From JACKDW01 sp964621785 (GTDB lineage Bacteria > Myxococcota_A > Polyangia > Nannocystales > Nannocystaceae): a stretch of 64,000 nucleotides of DNA. Below, piece by piece: positions 1-8,594 of this stretch (the stretch's first letter is position 1; each line of letters begins with the position of its first letter). The translations under genes and the position numbers were made by a program. The DNA lies in the NCBI GenBank assembly GCA_964621785.1, contig CAZUPD010000009.1, forward strand, positions 1 to 64,000. The letters run 5' to 3'. The notes under the pieces were generated by a model. That model worked only from the letters and a program-made list of their open reading frames with translations, ran no database searches and was not told the origin of the DNA.

Positions 1-791
1 TGGTTCTTCGCAAGTACTTTGCCGAACCGGAGCCGATTCAGCATTGGGAGACGACCTATCCAAATGCAGTCGGTCATGATGTGGAGGTCGGCCCGGATGG
101 CTTGGTGTACGTCGCAGGCCATGTCGTGTTTAACTCGCATACGGAAGCTACGATCTGGGTGTTCGACCCGGATGGGCCGTTGTTGGAGGAGGCGACGTAC
201 TCAGCTTTGGATGAGTTCCTCGATCCATTGGCGTCGAGTCTGACCGGTATTCATTTGACGGGGGATCGGGTTCTTGCTGCGGGGTCTCGTGATGTGAAGA
301 GTAACAACAGTACAAACCGTTCTGCGGCGATCTTTGACTTCACAGACGAGTCACTTCAACCAGTCACGACACTTACATCGAACCTCGAAGACGAGGAGTC
401 TAGTTGGAATGACCTTGTTGCGTCGGATGAGCACATTTTTGCGATTGGCTGGAATCAGACGAACGAGCAAACTCCTCAGTCGATCGCATTAGGGCGCTAC
501 AGTTCAAACCTCACTCCACAGATGATCTCACTTACATGGGACGGTTACGGAGTTGGTCATGGAGTCGCTTGGCACCCGGTTGGTTATCCGATCGGTGTTG
601 GAGCTCGGTCGGACTTCGAACCAGAATTTTGGGTCAACGCAACCACTTGGGAGCTGCCGTACCTCGACCCTACCAACGACACTGGTGAAGCTCGTGCCAT
701 CGTTGTCGACCACTATGGATATATTTATGTGCTCGGGTCGCGTACCGAGAACGGATATTCGCACCTTGTTTTGGTACGGCTAAATCCGTAG
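1..791 (+). CDS. Beta-propeller-like secreted protein, C-terminal part
   Basis: The reading frame is open from base 3 to the stop at 789-791, so the gene begins before the window. About 262 residues are visible. They contain repeated short beta-strand segments of the type D-G-x-(V/I)-Y-V-x-G, such as GPDGLVYVAGH near the start and YGYIYVLGSR near the end, spaced as expected for blades of a beta-propeller. The protein ends HLVLVRLNP, a common ending for this repeat class in myxobacterial secreted proteins. No catalytic motif is visible. The GTG at 81 is inside the open frame and is unlikely to be the true start. It converges on the lipoprotein at 796-1950 with only four bases between the stops. 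Role unknown; probably exported, and the N-terminal signal or lipobox would lie upstream. Confidence 0.7.
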   Translation, partial: VLRKYFAEPEPIQHWETTYPNAVGHDVEVGPDGLVYVAGHVVFNSHTEATIWVFDPDGPLLEEATYSALDEFLDPLASSLTGIHLTGDRVLAAGSRDVKSNNSTNRSAAIFDFTDESLQPVTTLTSNLEDEESSWNDLVASDEHIFAIGWNQTNEQTPQSIALGRYSSNLTPQMISLTWDGYGVGHGVAWHPVGYPIGVGARSDFEPEFWVNATTWELPYLDPTNDTGEARAIVVDHYGYIYVLGSRTENGYSHLVLVRLNP

Positions 792-795
792 GTCT

Positions 796-1950
796 CTACG
801 TCGGGATCTCTGCGTCACACAGGTTGGCAAGTAGTTCGATCCCTGCGTCCAAATAAGGTGCATAGTCGGTCGCACACAGGCTTCCTTCAATCTTGTGCTT
901 AATATAAAAGTGCAAAAATTCGGCCGCTGTTTCCCAGTAGGTACCACCACCAGGAGGGCAAACAGCGAGCTCCTCGTCGTAGGAACCGTCGTCGATCAAC
1001 CCGATAATCGCTAGTTTTTCTTGGTCGCCACCCTTGAGAGCATACAACTTTTCAGCCCAAAGCCCCGGTGGCCCCTCGACCGACTCGTGCCCGTAGTACG
1101 AGTATAAGACAATGACAAGCAGGGCATCGTCCCGCAAAAAGCCCTGATTGCACTCGGCCGGCTTTTCATCCGGTGAGGCCGCCCACAGCATCGAAACCTC
1201 AGGTCGCGAACTCGCGTACCCATAACCCAATTGTGAGATGCACTTGACCGTCTCTTCCAGGTCCGGCTGTTCGCGGCTGTCGACATAGCGACGCCCACCG
1301 ACCACCCCGCAGTCACGGTTTGCAGCCTCGAACCCCGCCGGAAACACGATGCCAGAACCCTTCATGCCACAGGTTTCGAGGATGCCATCTTCATACGCCT
1401 CGCACGGGTAGTCCTCGGGGCCAGTCGGATAGCATGTGCCGTTGTCCGCGCAGGGCTCGATGCACTCATTCATGCCCCAGCCGCTGACATCGGCAGTCAT
1501 GGATCCGTAGCCGTCGACCACCATGAAGTGGAGGTCAAAGTTGGCGAAGGTTTCGAGTACGTCTTCGATGAAGGTCGGAAAGGCTGCCCAGAACTTGGGC
1601 CAGTACTTGTGCATACCGTATTCGCGGTCGATGACGAACAGGAAGTCGATTTTGCCGTTGCAGCCGAGGTCGGTGTCACCGAAATCGGGGACAGTGGTTG
1701 TTGTGGTTGGGTCTTGGCTGGTTGTTGTTGGTTGTGTTGGCTCGCTGGTTTCGGTTGAGCTGTCGCTTCCTGGAGTTTCTGTTGTGCTGTTCCAGGTTGG
1801 TTCAGGGAGCTGTTCGGTGGTTGTGTGGAGTCCCGTGGTTGTTATCGGGTCGGCCGTTTCGGTGGAACATCCAAAGCTGATGCATACCGCGAGGAGCCCG
1901 TTTTTGTAGACCCGGAGTGCTGATCGAGGCGTCTCGGAACGACACATCAT
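796..1950 (-). CDS. VWA-like lipoprotein with Ser/Thr-rich linker
   Basis: 384 residues. A short hydrophobic segment ending in ISFGC looks like a lipoprotein signal, followed by about 65 residues of Ser/Thr/Pro-rich linker. The globular part opens with KIDFLFVID, the first strand of von Willebrand A-type domains in Myxococcota lipoproteins. The metal site is altered: the usual D-x-S-x-S is D-R-E-Y-G here. Many cysteines follow (ECIEPC, CYP, CEAY, ETCG), suggesting disulfides outside the cytoplasm. The C-terminal tail ends LCDAEIPT, and the fragment at 1991-2078 encodes a related tail. Likely a surface-exposed binding or structural protein; the ligand is unknown. The start at 1950 is the only one that keeps the hydrophobic stretch near the N-terminus. 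Confidence 0.72.
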   Translation of the reverse strand: MMCRSETPRSALRVYKNGLLAVCISFGCSTETADPITTTGLHTTTEQLPEPTWNSTTETPGSDSSTETSEPTQPTTTSQDPTTTTTVPDFGDTDLGCNGKIDFLFVIDREYGMHKYWPKFWAAFPTFIEDVLETFANFDLHFMVVDGYGSMTADVSGWGMNECIEPCADNGTCYPTGPEDYPCEAYEDGILETCGMKGSGIVFPAGFEAANRDCGVVGGRRYVDSREQPDLEETVKCISQLGYGYASSRPEVSMLWAASPDEKPAECNQGFLRDDALLVIVLYSYYGHESVEGPPGLWAEKLYALKGGDQEKLAIIGLIDDGSYDEELAVCPPGGGTYWETAAEFLHFYIKHKIEGSLCATDYAPYLDAGIELLANLCDAEIPT

Positions 1951-1990
1951 CGATGCACCCTAGCACATCCGACTCAGGGATTTGGCCGGC

Positions 1991-2078
1991 CTAATTCGGA
2001 ATCTCGGTGTCACACAAATCGACACTGGGTGTACACTTTGCAAGGCATCCGGTCCGGCTGCGATGGCTCCAGACTCCC
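1991..2078 (-). pseudogene. Orphan C-terminal fragment related to 796-1950
   Basis: Immediately downstream of the stop of the lipoprotein at 2079-2834, another frame reads through 29 codons and ends CTPSVDLCDTEIPN-stop. The end resembles the tail of the 796-1950 protein, LLANLCDAEIPT-stop, and the two DNA ends are also alike around the last 30 bases. No start codon or complete domain precedes it in this frame. It may be the remnant of a duplicated VWA-like gene, or the original end of the 2079-2834 gene separated by a frameshift. Confidence 0.4.
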
Positions 2079-2834
2079 TCAGTCTGGTAGACAAAACGGT
2101 ATCCAATTTTGATCATACACGCAACTACTTCCGTTAGAGCATGTAAATTGTTCCGAGCAAGGCTCCCGGCAAGTCCCGTAGATACAGACTGCGTTGTCCT
2201 CACATTCGTCGGAGTCAATATGGTTCGTACAGGGTGACCCGACAGGTAGGTCGCCACTAGTTGGTAAACAAATAAGCCAGTCGTACGGGGATAGGCCATG
2301 GGCATCAATCGGGCAACACTTCTTTTCGCCACAAGACTCACTCCCCAAGTTACACTCAGCCCACGAGCAAGACTGGCAGATTTGACACCCGGGGCTACAA
2401 AGAATATCTCCGCAAACAAGTCCCCCCTTACCAAAAGACGTTATCACCATCTCCTCACCACATAGATATTCCTCAAATTCACAAGCGTCAAGATACGTTT
2501 CAAAGGGAATCTCTGGCACACACTCCGTATAGCACCCCTCATAGAGAAACGTTTCACAGCGTGTTACACACAGTTCCTGCTCCGAGCAAGAGGCGCACGC
2601 GGGGCAATCATCACCCACTGTTGTTTCCGCAGTATCCCCCGCCGTCTCACTCTCTAAAGTCGTCGATTCACTCACCGTTGATTCCGTAGTGTCCCCGGTC
2701 GTCCCGCTGTCTGAACTTTCAAAAGTCGTCGATGGTTCGCTTCCTGCTCCCGAGGACGTAACTGTGCTCCCAGGCGCACAACAGAATGAGATCACCGCCA
2801 AAACCAATATTTTTGGATTTGATTCGGCATTCAT
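2079..2834 (-). CDS. Cys-rich lipoprotein
   Basis: 251 residues from the ATG at 2834, chosen because it puts MNAESNPKILVLAVISFCC at the N-terminus as a lipoprotein signal. A longer reading from 2870 is possible but adds residues before the signal. The first 70 residues after the Cys are Ser/Thr/Glu repeats. The rest holds about 30 cysteines in small clusters (CPACASCSEQELC, CSPGCQICQSC, CGEKKCC, GTCREPC, CSNGSSC), typical of disulfide-knit secreted modules. No enzyme motif. Codons here are less GC-rich than in the housekeeping genes, as in the neighbouring lipoprotein. Function unknown; probably outer-membrane anchored and surface exposed. Confidence 0.68.
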   Translation of the reverse strand: MNAESNPKILVLAVISFCCAPGSTVTSSGAGSEPSTTFESSDSGTTGDTTESTVSESTTLESETAGDTAETTVGDDCPACASCSEQELCVTRCETFLYEGCYTECVPEIPFETYLDACEFEEYLCGEEMVITSFGKGGLVCGDILCSPGCQICQSCSWAECNLGSESCGEKKCCPIDAHGLSPYDWLICLPTSGDLPVGSPCTNHIDSDECEDNAVCIYGTCREPCSEQFTCSNGSSCVYDQNWIPFCLPD

Positions 2835-2908
2835 CAACCGAGTGTAGCATCCCGGCTCGGCGAAGTGCATTCGTTCGCAGAGCCGTCGGGCATCGCTGAG
2901 TTTTCTGG

Positions 2909-4591
2909 CTAGGTATCCCGCAGCTTGCGGTACTTGAGCCGCCGCGGTTGCAGGGCATCCTCACCCATTCGTTTGCGCCGGTCGGCCTCGTAATCTGCGT
3001 AGTTTCCCTCGTACCAGGTGACCTGTGAATCGCCCTCAAACGCGAGAATGTGGGTGGCAATGCGGTCGAGAAACCAACGGTCGTGGCTGATGATGACCGC
3101 GCAGCCCGGGAATGTCAGCAGGGCGTCTTCGAGGTGGCGCAGGGTATCGACGTCGAGGTCGTTGGTCGGTTCGTCGAGCAGCAGCAGATTCCCGCCGGTT
3201 TTGATCAACTTTGCTAGGTGCACTCGATTGCGTTCACCCCCGGATAGTTTGCCGACCTTTTTTTGTTGGTCGCTGCCGTTGAAGTTGAAGCGCCCGACAT
3301 AGGCCCGCGAGTTGAGGTCGCGGCCGTCGATCGTCAGCGTCTCTTGGCCACCGCTGATCGCCTGCCAGACGGAGTCCTCGGGGTTGAGGGCATCGCGGGT
3401 TTGGTCGACATAGGCCACATCGACCGTTTCGCCCTTACGCAGCTCGCCAGCGTCGGGCTGCTCTTGCCCGGTGATCATTCGAAACAGCGTGGTCTTTCCG
3501 GCCCCGTTGGCGCCGATGATGCCGACGATGCCACCGGGGGGGAGAGCGAAGTTGAGGTCGTCGATCAGCAGACGCTCGCCAAACCCTTTACGTAGGTGTT
3601 TGGCCTCGACCACGACCTTGCCCAACCGCCGGGTGAAGGGGATCCGGATCTGGGTGGTGTCGACCCGCTGCTCGCCGGCGTCGGCCAGCAATTGTTCGTA
3701 GGCCCGGATTCTCGCCTTGCTTTTGGCTTGGCGGGCCTTGGGTGTCATGTTGATCCAGTCGAGCTCGCGCGCGAGGGTGCGTTGCCGGGTCGACTCCTGT
3801 TTTTCCTCTTGGGCCAGACGCTTTTTCTTTTGGTCGAGCCAGGACGAGTAGTTGCCCTTCCACGGGATCCCGTGGCCGCGGTCGAGCTCTAAGATCCAGC
3901 CGGCGACGTTGTCGAGGAAGTAGCGGTCGTGGGTGATCGCCACCACCGTGCCGGGGTATTCGTGAAGATGTCGCTCGAGCCAGGCCACACTTTCGGCGTC
4001 GAGGTGGTTGGTCGGCTCGTCGAGCAACAACATGTCCGGTCGTTGTAACAGCAAACGTGCCAGGGCGACGCGGCGTTTCTCACCACCGCTCAGGGTGCTC
4101 ACATCGGCATCGCCCGGTGGGCAGCGCAGGGCATCCATCGCTATCTCGACGGTGCGGTCGATGTCCCAACCGTTGCCAGCGTCGATCTTGTCCTGCAAAT
4201 CGGCCTGTTCGGCGAGCAAGGCATTCATCTCGTCGTCGCTCGAGATGTCGCCGAACTTCATGCTGACCGCCTCGAATCGCTCGAGGATCGCCTTCATCTC
4301 GGCGACGCCTTCTTCGACGTTGCCCTTGACGTCTTTTTCGGGGTTGAGGACGGGTTCCTGCGGGAGGTACCCGATGGTCACACCCTGGGCCGGCCAGGCC
4401 TCGCCCAAAAACTCTTTGTCGACCCCGGCCATGATCCGCAGCAGGGTACTTTTGCCGGCCCCGTTGCTGCCGAGGACACCAATTTTGGCGCCGGGGAAAA
4501 ACGAGAGGTGGATCCCGCGGAGAACTTCTTTGCCGCCGGGGTAGACCTTGCGCAGGTCCTTCATGGTGAAGATGTATTGGTACGATGCCAT
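2909..4591 (-). CDS. ettA: ABC-F translation factor EttA
   Basis: 560 residues, close to the 555 of the E. coli protein. Two ABC ATPase domains in tandem with no membrane segment: Walker A GSNGAGKST at about residues 41-49, signature LSGGEKRR and Walker B DEPTNHLD in the first half; GANGAGKTT, LSGGERNR and DEPTNDLD in the second. Between them lie the long charged linker helices that define ABC-F proteins. EttA binds the ribosomal E site and gates entry into elongation according to ATP/ADP level. The start is the ATG at 4591 (MASYQYIFTM), which matches the family N-terminus; a reading from 4648 would add an unrelated leader. It stands alone, divergent from nothing close by. Confidence 0.95.
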   Translation of the reverse strand: MASYQYIFTMKDLRKVYPGGKEVLRGIHLSFFPGAKIGVLGSNGAGKSTLLRIMAGVDKEFLGEAWPAQGVTIGYLPQEPVLNPEKDVKGNVEEGVAEMKAILERFEAVSMKFGDISSDDEMNALLAEQADLQDKIDAGNGWDIDRTVEIAMDALRCPPGDADVSTLSGGEKRRVALARLLLQRPDMLLLDEPTNHLDAESVAWLERHLHEYPGTVVAITHDRYFLDNVAGWILELDRGHGIPWKGNYSSWLDQKKKRLAQEEKQESTRQRTLARELDWINMTPKARQAKSKARIRAYEQLLADAGEQRVDTTQIRIPFTRRLGKVVVEAKHLRKGFGERLLIDDLNFALPPGGIVGIIGANGAGKTTLFRMITGQEQPDAGELRKGETVDVAYVDQTRDALNPEDSVWQAISGGQETLTIDGRDLNSRAYVGRFNFNGSDQQKKVGKLSGGERNRVHLAKLIKTGGNLLLLDEPTNDLDVDTLRHLEDALLTFPGCAVIISHDRWFLDRIATHILAFEGDSQVTWYEGNYADYEADRRKRMGEDALQPRRLKYRKLRDT

Positions 4592-4801
4592 GGTGGTGCA
4601 GGCGGCCGGGGTCGATGGCCGCGGGCTCGGAACATAGCAGGCCGACACGAATCGGGCTACCGCCAGATCCGCTTTCGGGTACTCGTACCACCAACATTTG
4701 TAACGCTCTGGTCGTCAGTATAGGAAAATCGTACAACCGACGTCTTTGAGTATACACCTTGGAGCAACGAGCTCGTTGAGCCTCGCTGTGAAGTTCCGGC
4801 C

Positions 4802-5245
4802 TCAGGACAGGCGTAGCGAGGTGTCGCGGGGGCGATTGGCTTCGGGGGGCCAGCAGCACAGCAGTCCGATGATCATACATATACCTGCGCAACAAAATAC
4901 CGGAAAGCCCGGTCGCATCGGGTATGACGAGGGGACATCGGCCGCCAGCGCAATACCGCCGAGAACCACGATGAAGGTGGCCATCAGACCGACCCACGCG
5001 GACGCGACATGACGTTTGCTACGGCCGCCGACCGCGTGGTCCAGCCAGGTCAACAAAGCAGGTAGGCACGTGAGGTAGCCGAGAATGCCGATGAACTGTG
5101 CGATCTGGGCCCGGTCGGCACCCTGGAGGAGGGAGCCAAAACCGACTCCCCCGTGGCCGAACCATTTCATCGACAACCCGACGAGCATCAGGGGGATTGC
5201 TACTCCGAGAACCACCTGTCCCGTCGACCATCGCTGTGTTGTCAT
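4802..5245 (-). CDS. Small integral membrane protein
   Basis: 147 residues with about four hydrophobic segments: VVLGVAIPLMLVGL near residue 15, AQFIGILGYLTCLPALLTWL near 50, ASAWVGLMATFIVVLGGIAL near 85 and VFCCAGICMIIGLLCC near 120. No conserved catalytic or transport motif is recognised. The ATG at 5245 is preceded by a purine-rich stretch that could be a ribosome site. It reads in the same direction as the MMPL/LolA-like pair upstream, 33 bases after the end of the LolA-like gene, so it may be the last gene of that operon. Function unknown. Confidence 0.62.
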   Translation of the reverse strand: MTTQRWSTGQVVLGVAIPLMLVGLSMKWFGHGGVGFGSLLQGADRAQIAQFIGILGYLTCLPALLTWLDHAVGGRSKRHVASAWVGLMATFIVVLGGIALAADVPSSYPMRPGFPVFCCAGICMIIGLLCCWPPEANRPRDTSLRLS

Positions 5246-5278
5246 CGGCCCTCCTCGGGTGTGAGGATATCAGTGGCC

Positions 5279-5962
5279 TCAGCCCTCGAGTGGTCCCTCG
5301 GTCAGAAAGTCAGCGAGGGTCGATGGGTCGACATTTTGGCGGTGGTCGCTCAGGCCGATGATCAGGCGATCCCCGCGGGCTTCCTCCACTTCGATATAGA
5401 CGACGGCACCCGTCACCGGATCAAAGCGGATCTGCATCGAGCGCAGGTCCCGGCGTACCGGAGAGTCCTTGGGCGGATTGAGGGCCAGTCGCATCCCCGC
5501 GCCCCGGGGGATCGAAACATCTGCATCTACAATTAAACCCTGGGGGGTCCCCGGGGCAAACAGGGTTACGAGGCGCGCGGCCAGCCAGATGCCGGCCGCT
5601 CCGACTTCGGGATGTCCCGGGGCGAGCGCCGTGTTCCGCGGGGTGAGGGAGAGCTTCCCCCCGCTGATCTGCGTCTTTGCCCCGGCGTCGGAATCGTCGA
5701 AGAACACCAGGCGATCCGGGGCGACAAACACGAGCGTTCCGGTGGCGACCAGCGGGTGCTGCAGAATCGATGTATGCCGGGTGAGTTGGTAGCGGGCGCG
5801 CAGGTTGCTGTTTCGTTCGGCAAACTGGTGCCACAGCTCGAGTCGGTTGTTGAGCCGTCGCTCGGCGCGGGTCGGGGCCGCCCGGACCGTCCGCGAGGCG
5901 CACAAAAGTGTCAGGGCCGCCAGGCGCACAACCGTTCGTCGCTTGTAGGTACATTTTTTCAC
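5279..5962 (-). CDS. LolA-like periplasmic carrier
   Basis: 227 residues. The GTG start at 5962 overlaps the stop of the MMPL gene (GTGA arrangement), which implies translational coupling and fixes the start. The N-terminus has a Sec signal (VVRLAALTLLCASRTVRA then APT). The mature part has the alternating strands of the LolA/LolB fold: NSNLRARYQLTRHTSIL, GTLVFVAPDRLVFFD, a Gly/Lys turn, and a late strand pair in which a fitted model term (RFDPVTGAVVYIEVEE) appears. In other bacteria, LolA-like proteins next to MMPL exporters hand lipids or lipoproteins across the periplasm. This one probably acts with 5959-8280. The cargo is unknown. One TGCATCTACA motif lies at 5522-5531. Confidence 0.72.
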   Translation of the reverse strand: MKKCTYKRRTVVRLAALTLLCASRTVRAAPTRAERRLNNRLELWHQFAERNSNLRARYQLTRHTSILQHPLVATGTLVFVAPDRLVFFDDSDAGAKTQISGGKLSLTPRNTALAPGHPEVGAAGIWLAARLVTLFAPGTPQGLIVDADVSIPRGAGMRLALNPPKDSPVRRDLRSMQIRFDPVTGAVVYIEVEEARGDRLIIGLSDHRQNVDPSTLADFLTEGPLEG

Positions 5963-8280
5963 GGCCGTCGCTCCTGGAGTTTGGCGGTGACCAGGTTGAG
6001 CATCCGGTACAGACCCGGGGCCACAAATACACCCAATCCGGTGGCCAACACACTGCCGCAGGCGGCCATGAGCCCGAACTCCCGCCACAGTGGTACGCTC
6101 GAGAACAACAGTGCCAAGGCGGCTGCGAGCTGGCACAGACTGGTCAGCAAAAATCCGCCGGCCGAAAAAGGTTGGCCCTGGTCGACGCAGCGACAGGCTC
6201 GACCTCCGGCGATGATACCGGCCGCGCCGGTCAGTAGGATCACGGGGATCAGCAGGGGGCTGGCCGCGACGCCAAAAATATGTATCAGCAATAATAGCCC
6301 GGACTGGGCGGCGAGGGCGGCGAGCCCGGAGGCGAGGGCGATCGCCATGTTCCGGGTGCCGAGCCAGACAAACAGGGCGCCGAACCACAGGCCGGATAGG
6401 GTGTAAAGGCCCAGTCGCCGATCGAAATTTGCTTGTACATCGAGGTTGGCACGCGGCGGCCCGTGTAGTTTGAACAGGGAAACCTCAGGCACCGGCACCC
6501 CTGGGCGCAGATGGATGCGTGTATCAGCAATATACGCAGCTTCGGAATTGTCCTGACGCATTAATCCGGCGATCCACGGCTGCAGCGGCCCTTCGAGGGC
6601 AGTTTTCGGATCTGGGACGCGCTCCAAATTCCCGGCTCCTGTCAAAAACTCGCCAAATGCTGCGGGGCGCATGCCGTGATCGGCGAGGATGGCCCGCAAC
6701 TGTTCGAGGCGATCGCCGAGACGGATGTTCTTGAGCTCGGATCGTCGAGCTTCGAGCTGCTCGGGTGGGACGACAAAACTTCCCGGGCTCTCGATTCGGA
6801 TCGCAGTGGGTCCCAGCGTGGGCACGAGTTCGCGGGCGACGGCCGAAGCCTCGGCCAGTGCCAACTCGGGAGTTGGCGCGCGTGAGCTCGCCCAGACCAC
6901 CTGGGTCGGATCGAAAAACCACCGCTCGAGGTGACCTTCGACTGCGGCCAACCCAGGGTCGGTGACCGCGAGTGGGTAGCCGGGTTTTTGTTGCATCCGC
7001 TCGATCGCCCAGGCTCCGCCGACCAACAATCCACAGGTCGTCACCGCGGCGACACCAAGCATCGGGCGCAGGCGAAAGCCGGTTTGTGGCCAGTGCAGGC
7101 CACTGCCACACATGCGTAGACCCGCCGGGTAGACAGCACGGGTGCCGAGGAGCAACACGGCAAATCCGATGCACCAGCACAGACTCCAATCTTGCCACAG
7201 CGGCTGTGGCGACACCCACATGGGTAGCAGCGCGGTCATCAGGATCAGTGCCGACGGCCAACCTCGCAGCGAAATTCGGTGAATATGCAATGCTCCTTCG
7301 CAGCCGAACCCGACTAGGAGCACGAGTAGGGGCACATCGAGGAGCCCGACGCGTGGTTCGAGTGCGAGGAAGATCGCCAGTGCCGACGCGACCGTGGCGA
7401 TCAGTAAAAACACTGGGCGGGCCCGTCGCAAACTGACCGCGAGCAACAGCGTCAGCATGGCGAGCAAGCTTGTGAACACACCGACGCGACCCCGGCGACT
7501 GGTCTCGGCGGCCTCGCGTTCGCGTAGGGCCGGGCCGACCAAGGTGACGTCGAGTGCGGCCCCGCTTTGCTCGACAAACTGACGTGCTCTCGCCTCGAGC
7601 CGGTCGAAGTCGTCGACGGGTCGGACTTTCATCAACACGCTGCGACCGTCCGCAGCTCGCAGATCCCCGGCGACGGTCACCCGCGGGGCATCGCCAGGAT
7701 CGCCGCTGTGGGTCGGGACAAATCCAAAGGTTCCCTCGACATCGCGCAGCAGCCCGTGGACGCCGAGAGGATCGCGGCGGACATCGTGGGCCAACACGCC
7801 GAACAGGGGACTGCCGAGCTCTGCCCGGATCTTGGCGACCGACGCGGCAATCGCCTGTGGTTCGAGTTTGACCGCGAGGTCCGAAAGCGCGGACGGTGCA
7901 AGTAAATAAAACAGATGTTCGTCGAGCCACATCGCGATCTCACTCGCCGGTGGGGCAAGCGGGATGTGTACGTCGTCGAGCTGTTCGCCGAGGGCTGCGG
8001 TCACCTGCACAAGGTCCTGCCGCGCTCGCTCTCCACTCGCGTCGGGTCGCACTTGTACGAGCAGCCATATGTCCGCGGCCAAGGGTCGGTCGTCGGCCGG
8101 CAGCATGCGCGAGGTTTGTGATGCGAGTTCGCGGTCCGACGCTCGAGCACCGAATTGTAACCACACAACTGCCGCGACGCACAGTGCGAGCCACAGACAT
8201 ACGCCGATCACCGCGCGGGTCTGGCGTGGAGGCGGTCGCGTCTGGGTCGGCGATGAGGCGTTGGACTCCGGCACTGGCAA
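5959..8280 (-). CDS. MMPL/RND-superfamily exporter
   Basis: 773 residues with the two-fold RND-like plan: an N-terminal membrane helix (AVIGVCLWLALCVAAVVWL), a large periplasmic loop, a block of five or six helices around residues 270-400, a second helix-loop (TTCGLLVGGAWAI then about 210 soluble residues) and a final helical block. This is the size and topology of MMPL lipid or polyketide exporters rather than tripartite drug pumps (about 1,000 residues). The beginning is uncertain: TTG at 8280 or GTG at 8274, with no ATG in range. It is coupled to the LolA-like gene. The terpene cyclase starts about 300 bp away on the other strand, so export of a lipid product is possible but unproved. Confidence 0.8.
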   Translation of the reverse strand: MPVPESNASSPTQTRPPPRQTRAVIGVCLWLALCVAAVVWLQFGARASDRELASQTSRMLPADDRPLAADIWLLVQVRPDASGERARQDLVQVTAALGEQLDDVHIPLAPPASEIAMWLDEHLFYLLAPSALSDLAVKLEPQAIAASVAKIRAELGSPLFGVLAHDVRRDPLGVHGLLRDVEGTFGFVPTHSGDPGDAPRVTVAGDLRAADGRSVLMKVRPVDDFDRLEARARQFVEQSGAALDVTLVGPALREREAAETSRRGRVGVFTSLLAMLTLLLAVSLRRARPVFLLIATVASALAIFLALEPRVGLLDVPLLVLLVGFGCEGALHIHRISLRGWPSALILMTALLPMWVSPQPLWQDWSLCWCIGFAVLLLGTRAVYPAGLRMCGSGLHWPQTGFRLRPMLGVAAVTTCGLLVGGAWAIERMQQKPGYPLAVTDPGLAAVEGHLERWFFDPTQVVWASSRAPTPELALAEASAVARELVPTLGPTAIRIESPGSFVVPPEQLEARRSELKNIRLGDRLEQLRAILADHGMRPAAFGEFLTGAGNLERVPDPKTALEGPLQPWIAGLMRQDNSEAAYIADTRIHLRPGVPVPEVSLFKLHGPPRANLDVQANFDRRLGLYTLSGLWFGALFVWLGTRNMAIALASGLAALAAQSGLLLLIHIFGVAASPLLIPVILLTGAAGIIAGGRACRCVDQGQPFSAGGFLLTSLCQLAAALALLFSSVPLWREFGLMAACGSVLATGLGVFVAPGLYRMLNLVTAKLQERRP

Positions 8281-8594
8281 ATGTCGCCGGAGGGTATCAC
8301 TGCCTTCGCAGTTGGAGGATTTTCTCGCATCGGTCCATGGAACGCCATCGATTCATGTCGACCGCGTCGATCGTCCGTTTGGATTGCAAATGCAAAAACC
8401 CCGAGTCGTCCAATGGTTCCGCACCTTTGCCACGTCCGTTGGGGACACGGATTGATCGCGGCGCGAGACGGTCGTCGGGAGGTCCGACGGGTTGCATTTC
8501 CTCGCACTCAGCGGGTATCTCTGATCCGTAGGAGGAAGGGACAACGAAACTCTATCACCCACCGACCGCGGAGCTGCAGTCCCTCCGGTTCGAA
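8281..8594. promoter_or_regulatory. Divergent gap, exporter/terpene cyclase
   Basis: No credible gene. This gap must carry the promoters of both neighbours. It holds one copy of the dispersed motif, TGCAAATGCA at 8385-8394, and a strong Shine-Dalgarno-like string taggaggaaggg at 8529-8540. That ribosome site is 54 bases before the GTG at 8595, too far to serve it, so translation of the terpene cyclase may begin inside this gap. A 10-base word at 8409-8418 (tccaatggtt) recurs at 9792-9801 on the other side of the cyclase gene, with weak similarity around it. Confidence 0.45.

Noticed and set aside
4080..4997. A 305-codon frame covering the start of ettA.
   Set aside because: It is the wrong frame of ettA; the ABC motifs fix the true one.
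6524..7930. A 468-codon open frame on the minus strand within the MMPL gene.
   Set aside because: It is Arg/Ser/Pro-rich, shadows a clear membrane-protein frame and shows no domain. Long spurious frames are expected in GC-rich coding DNA.
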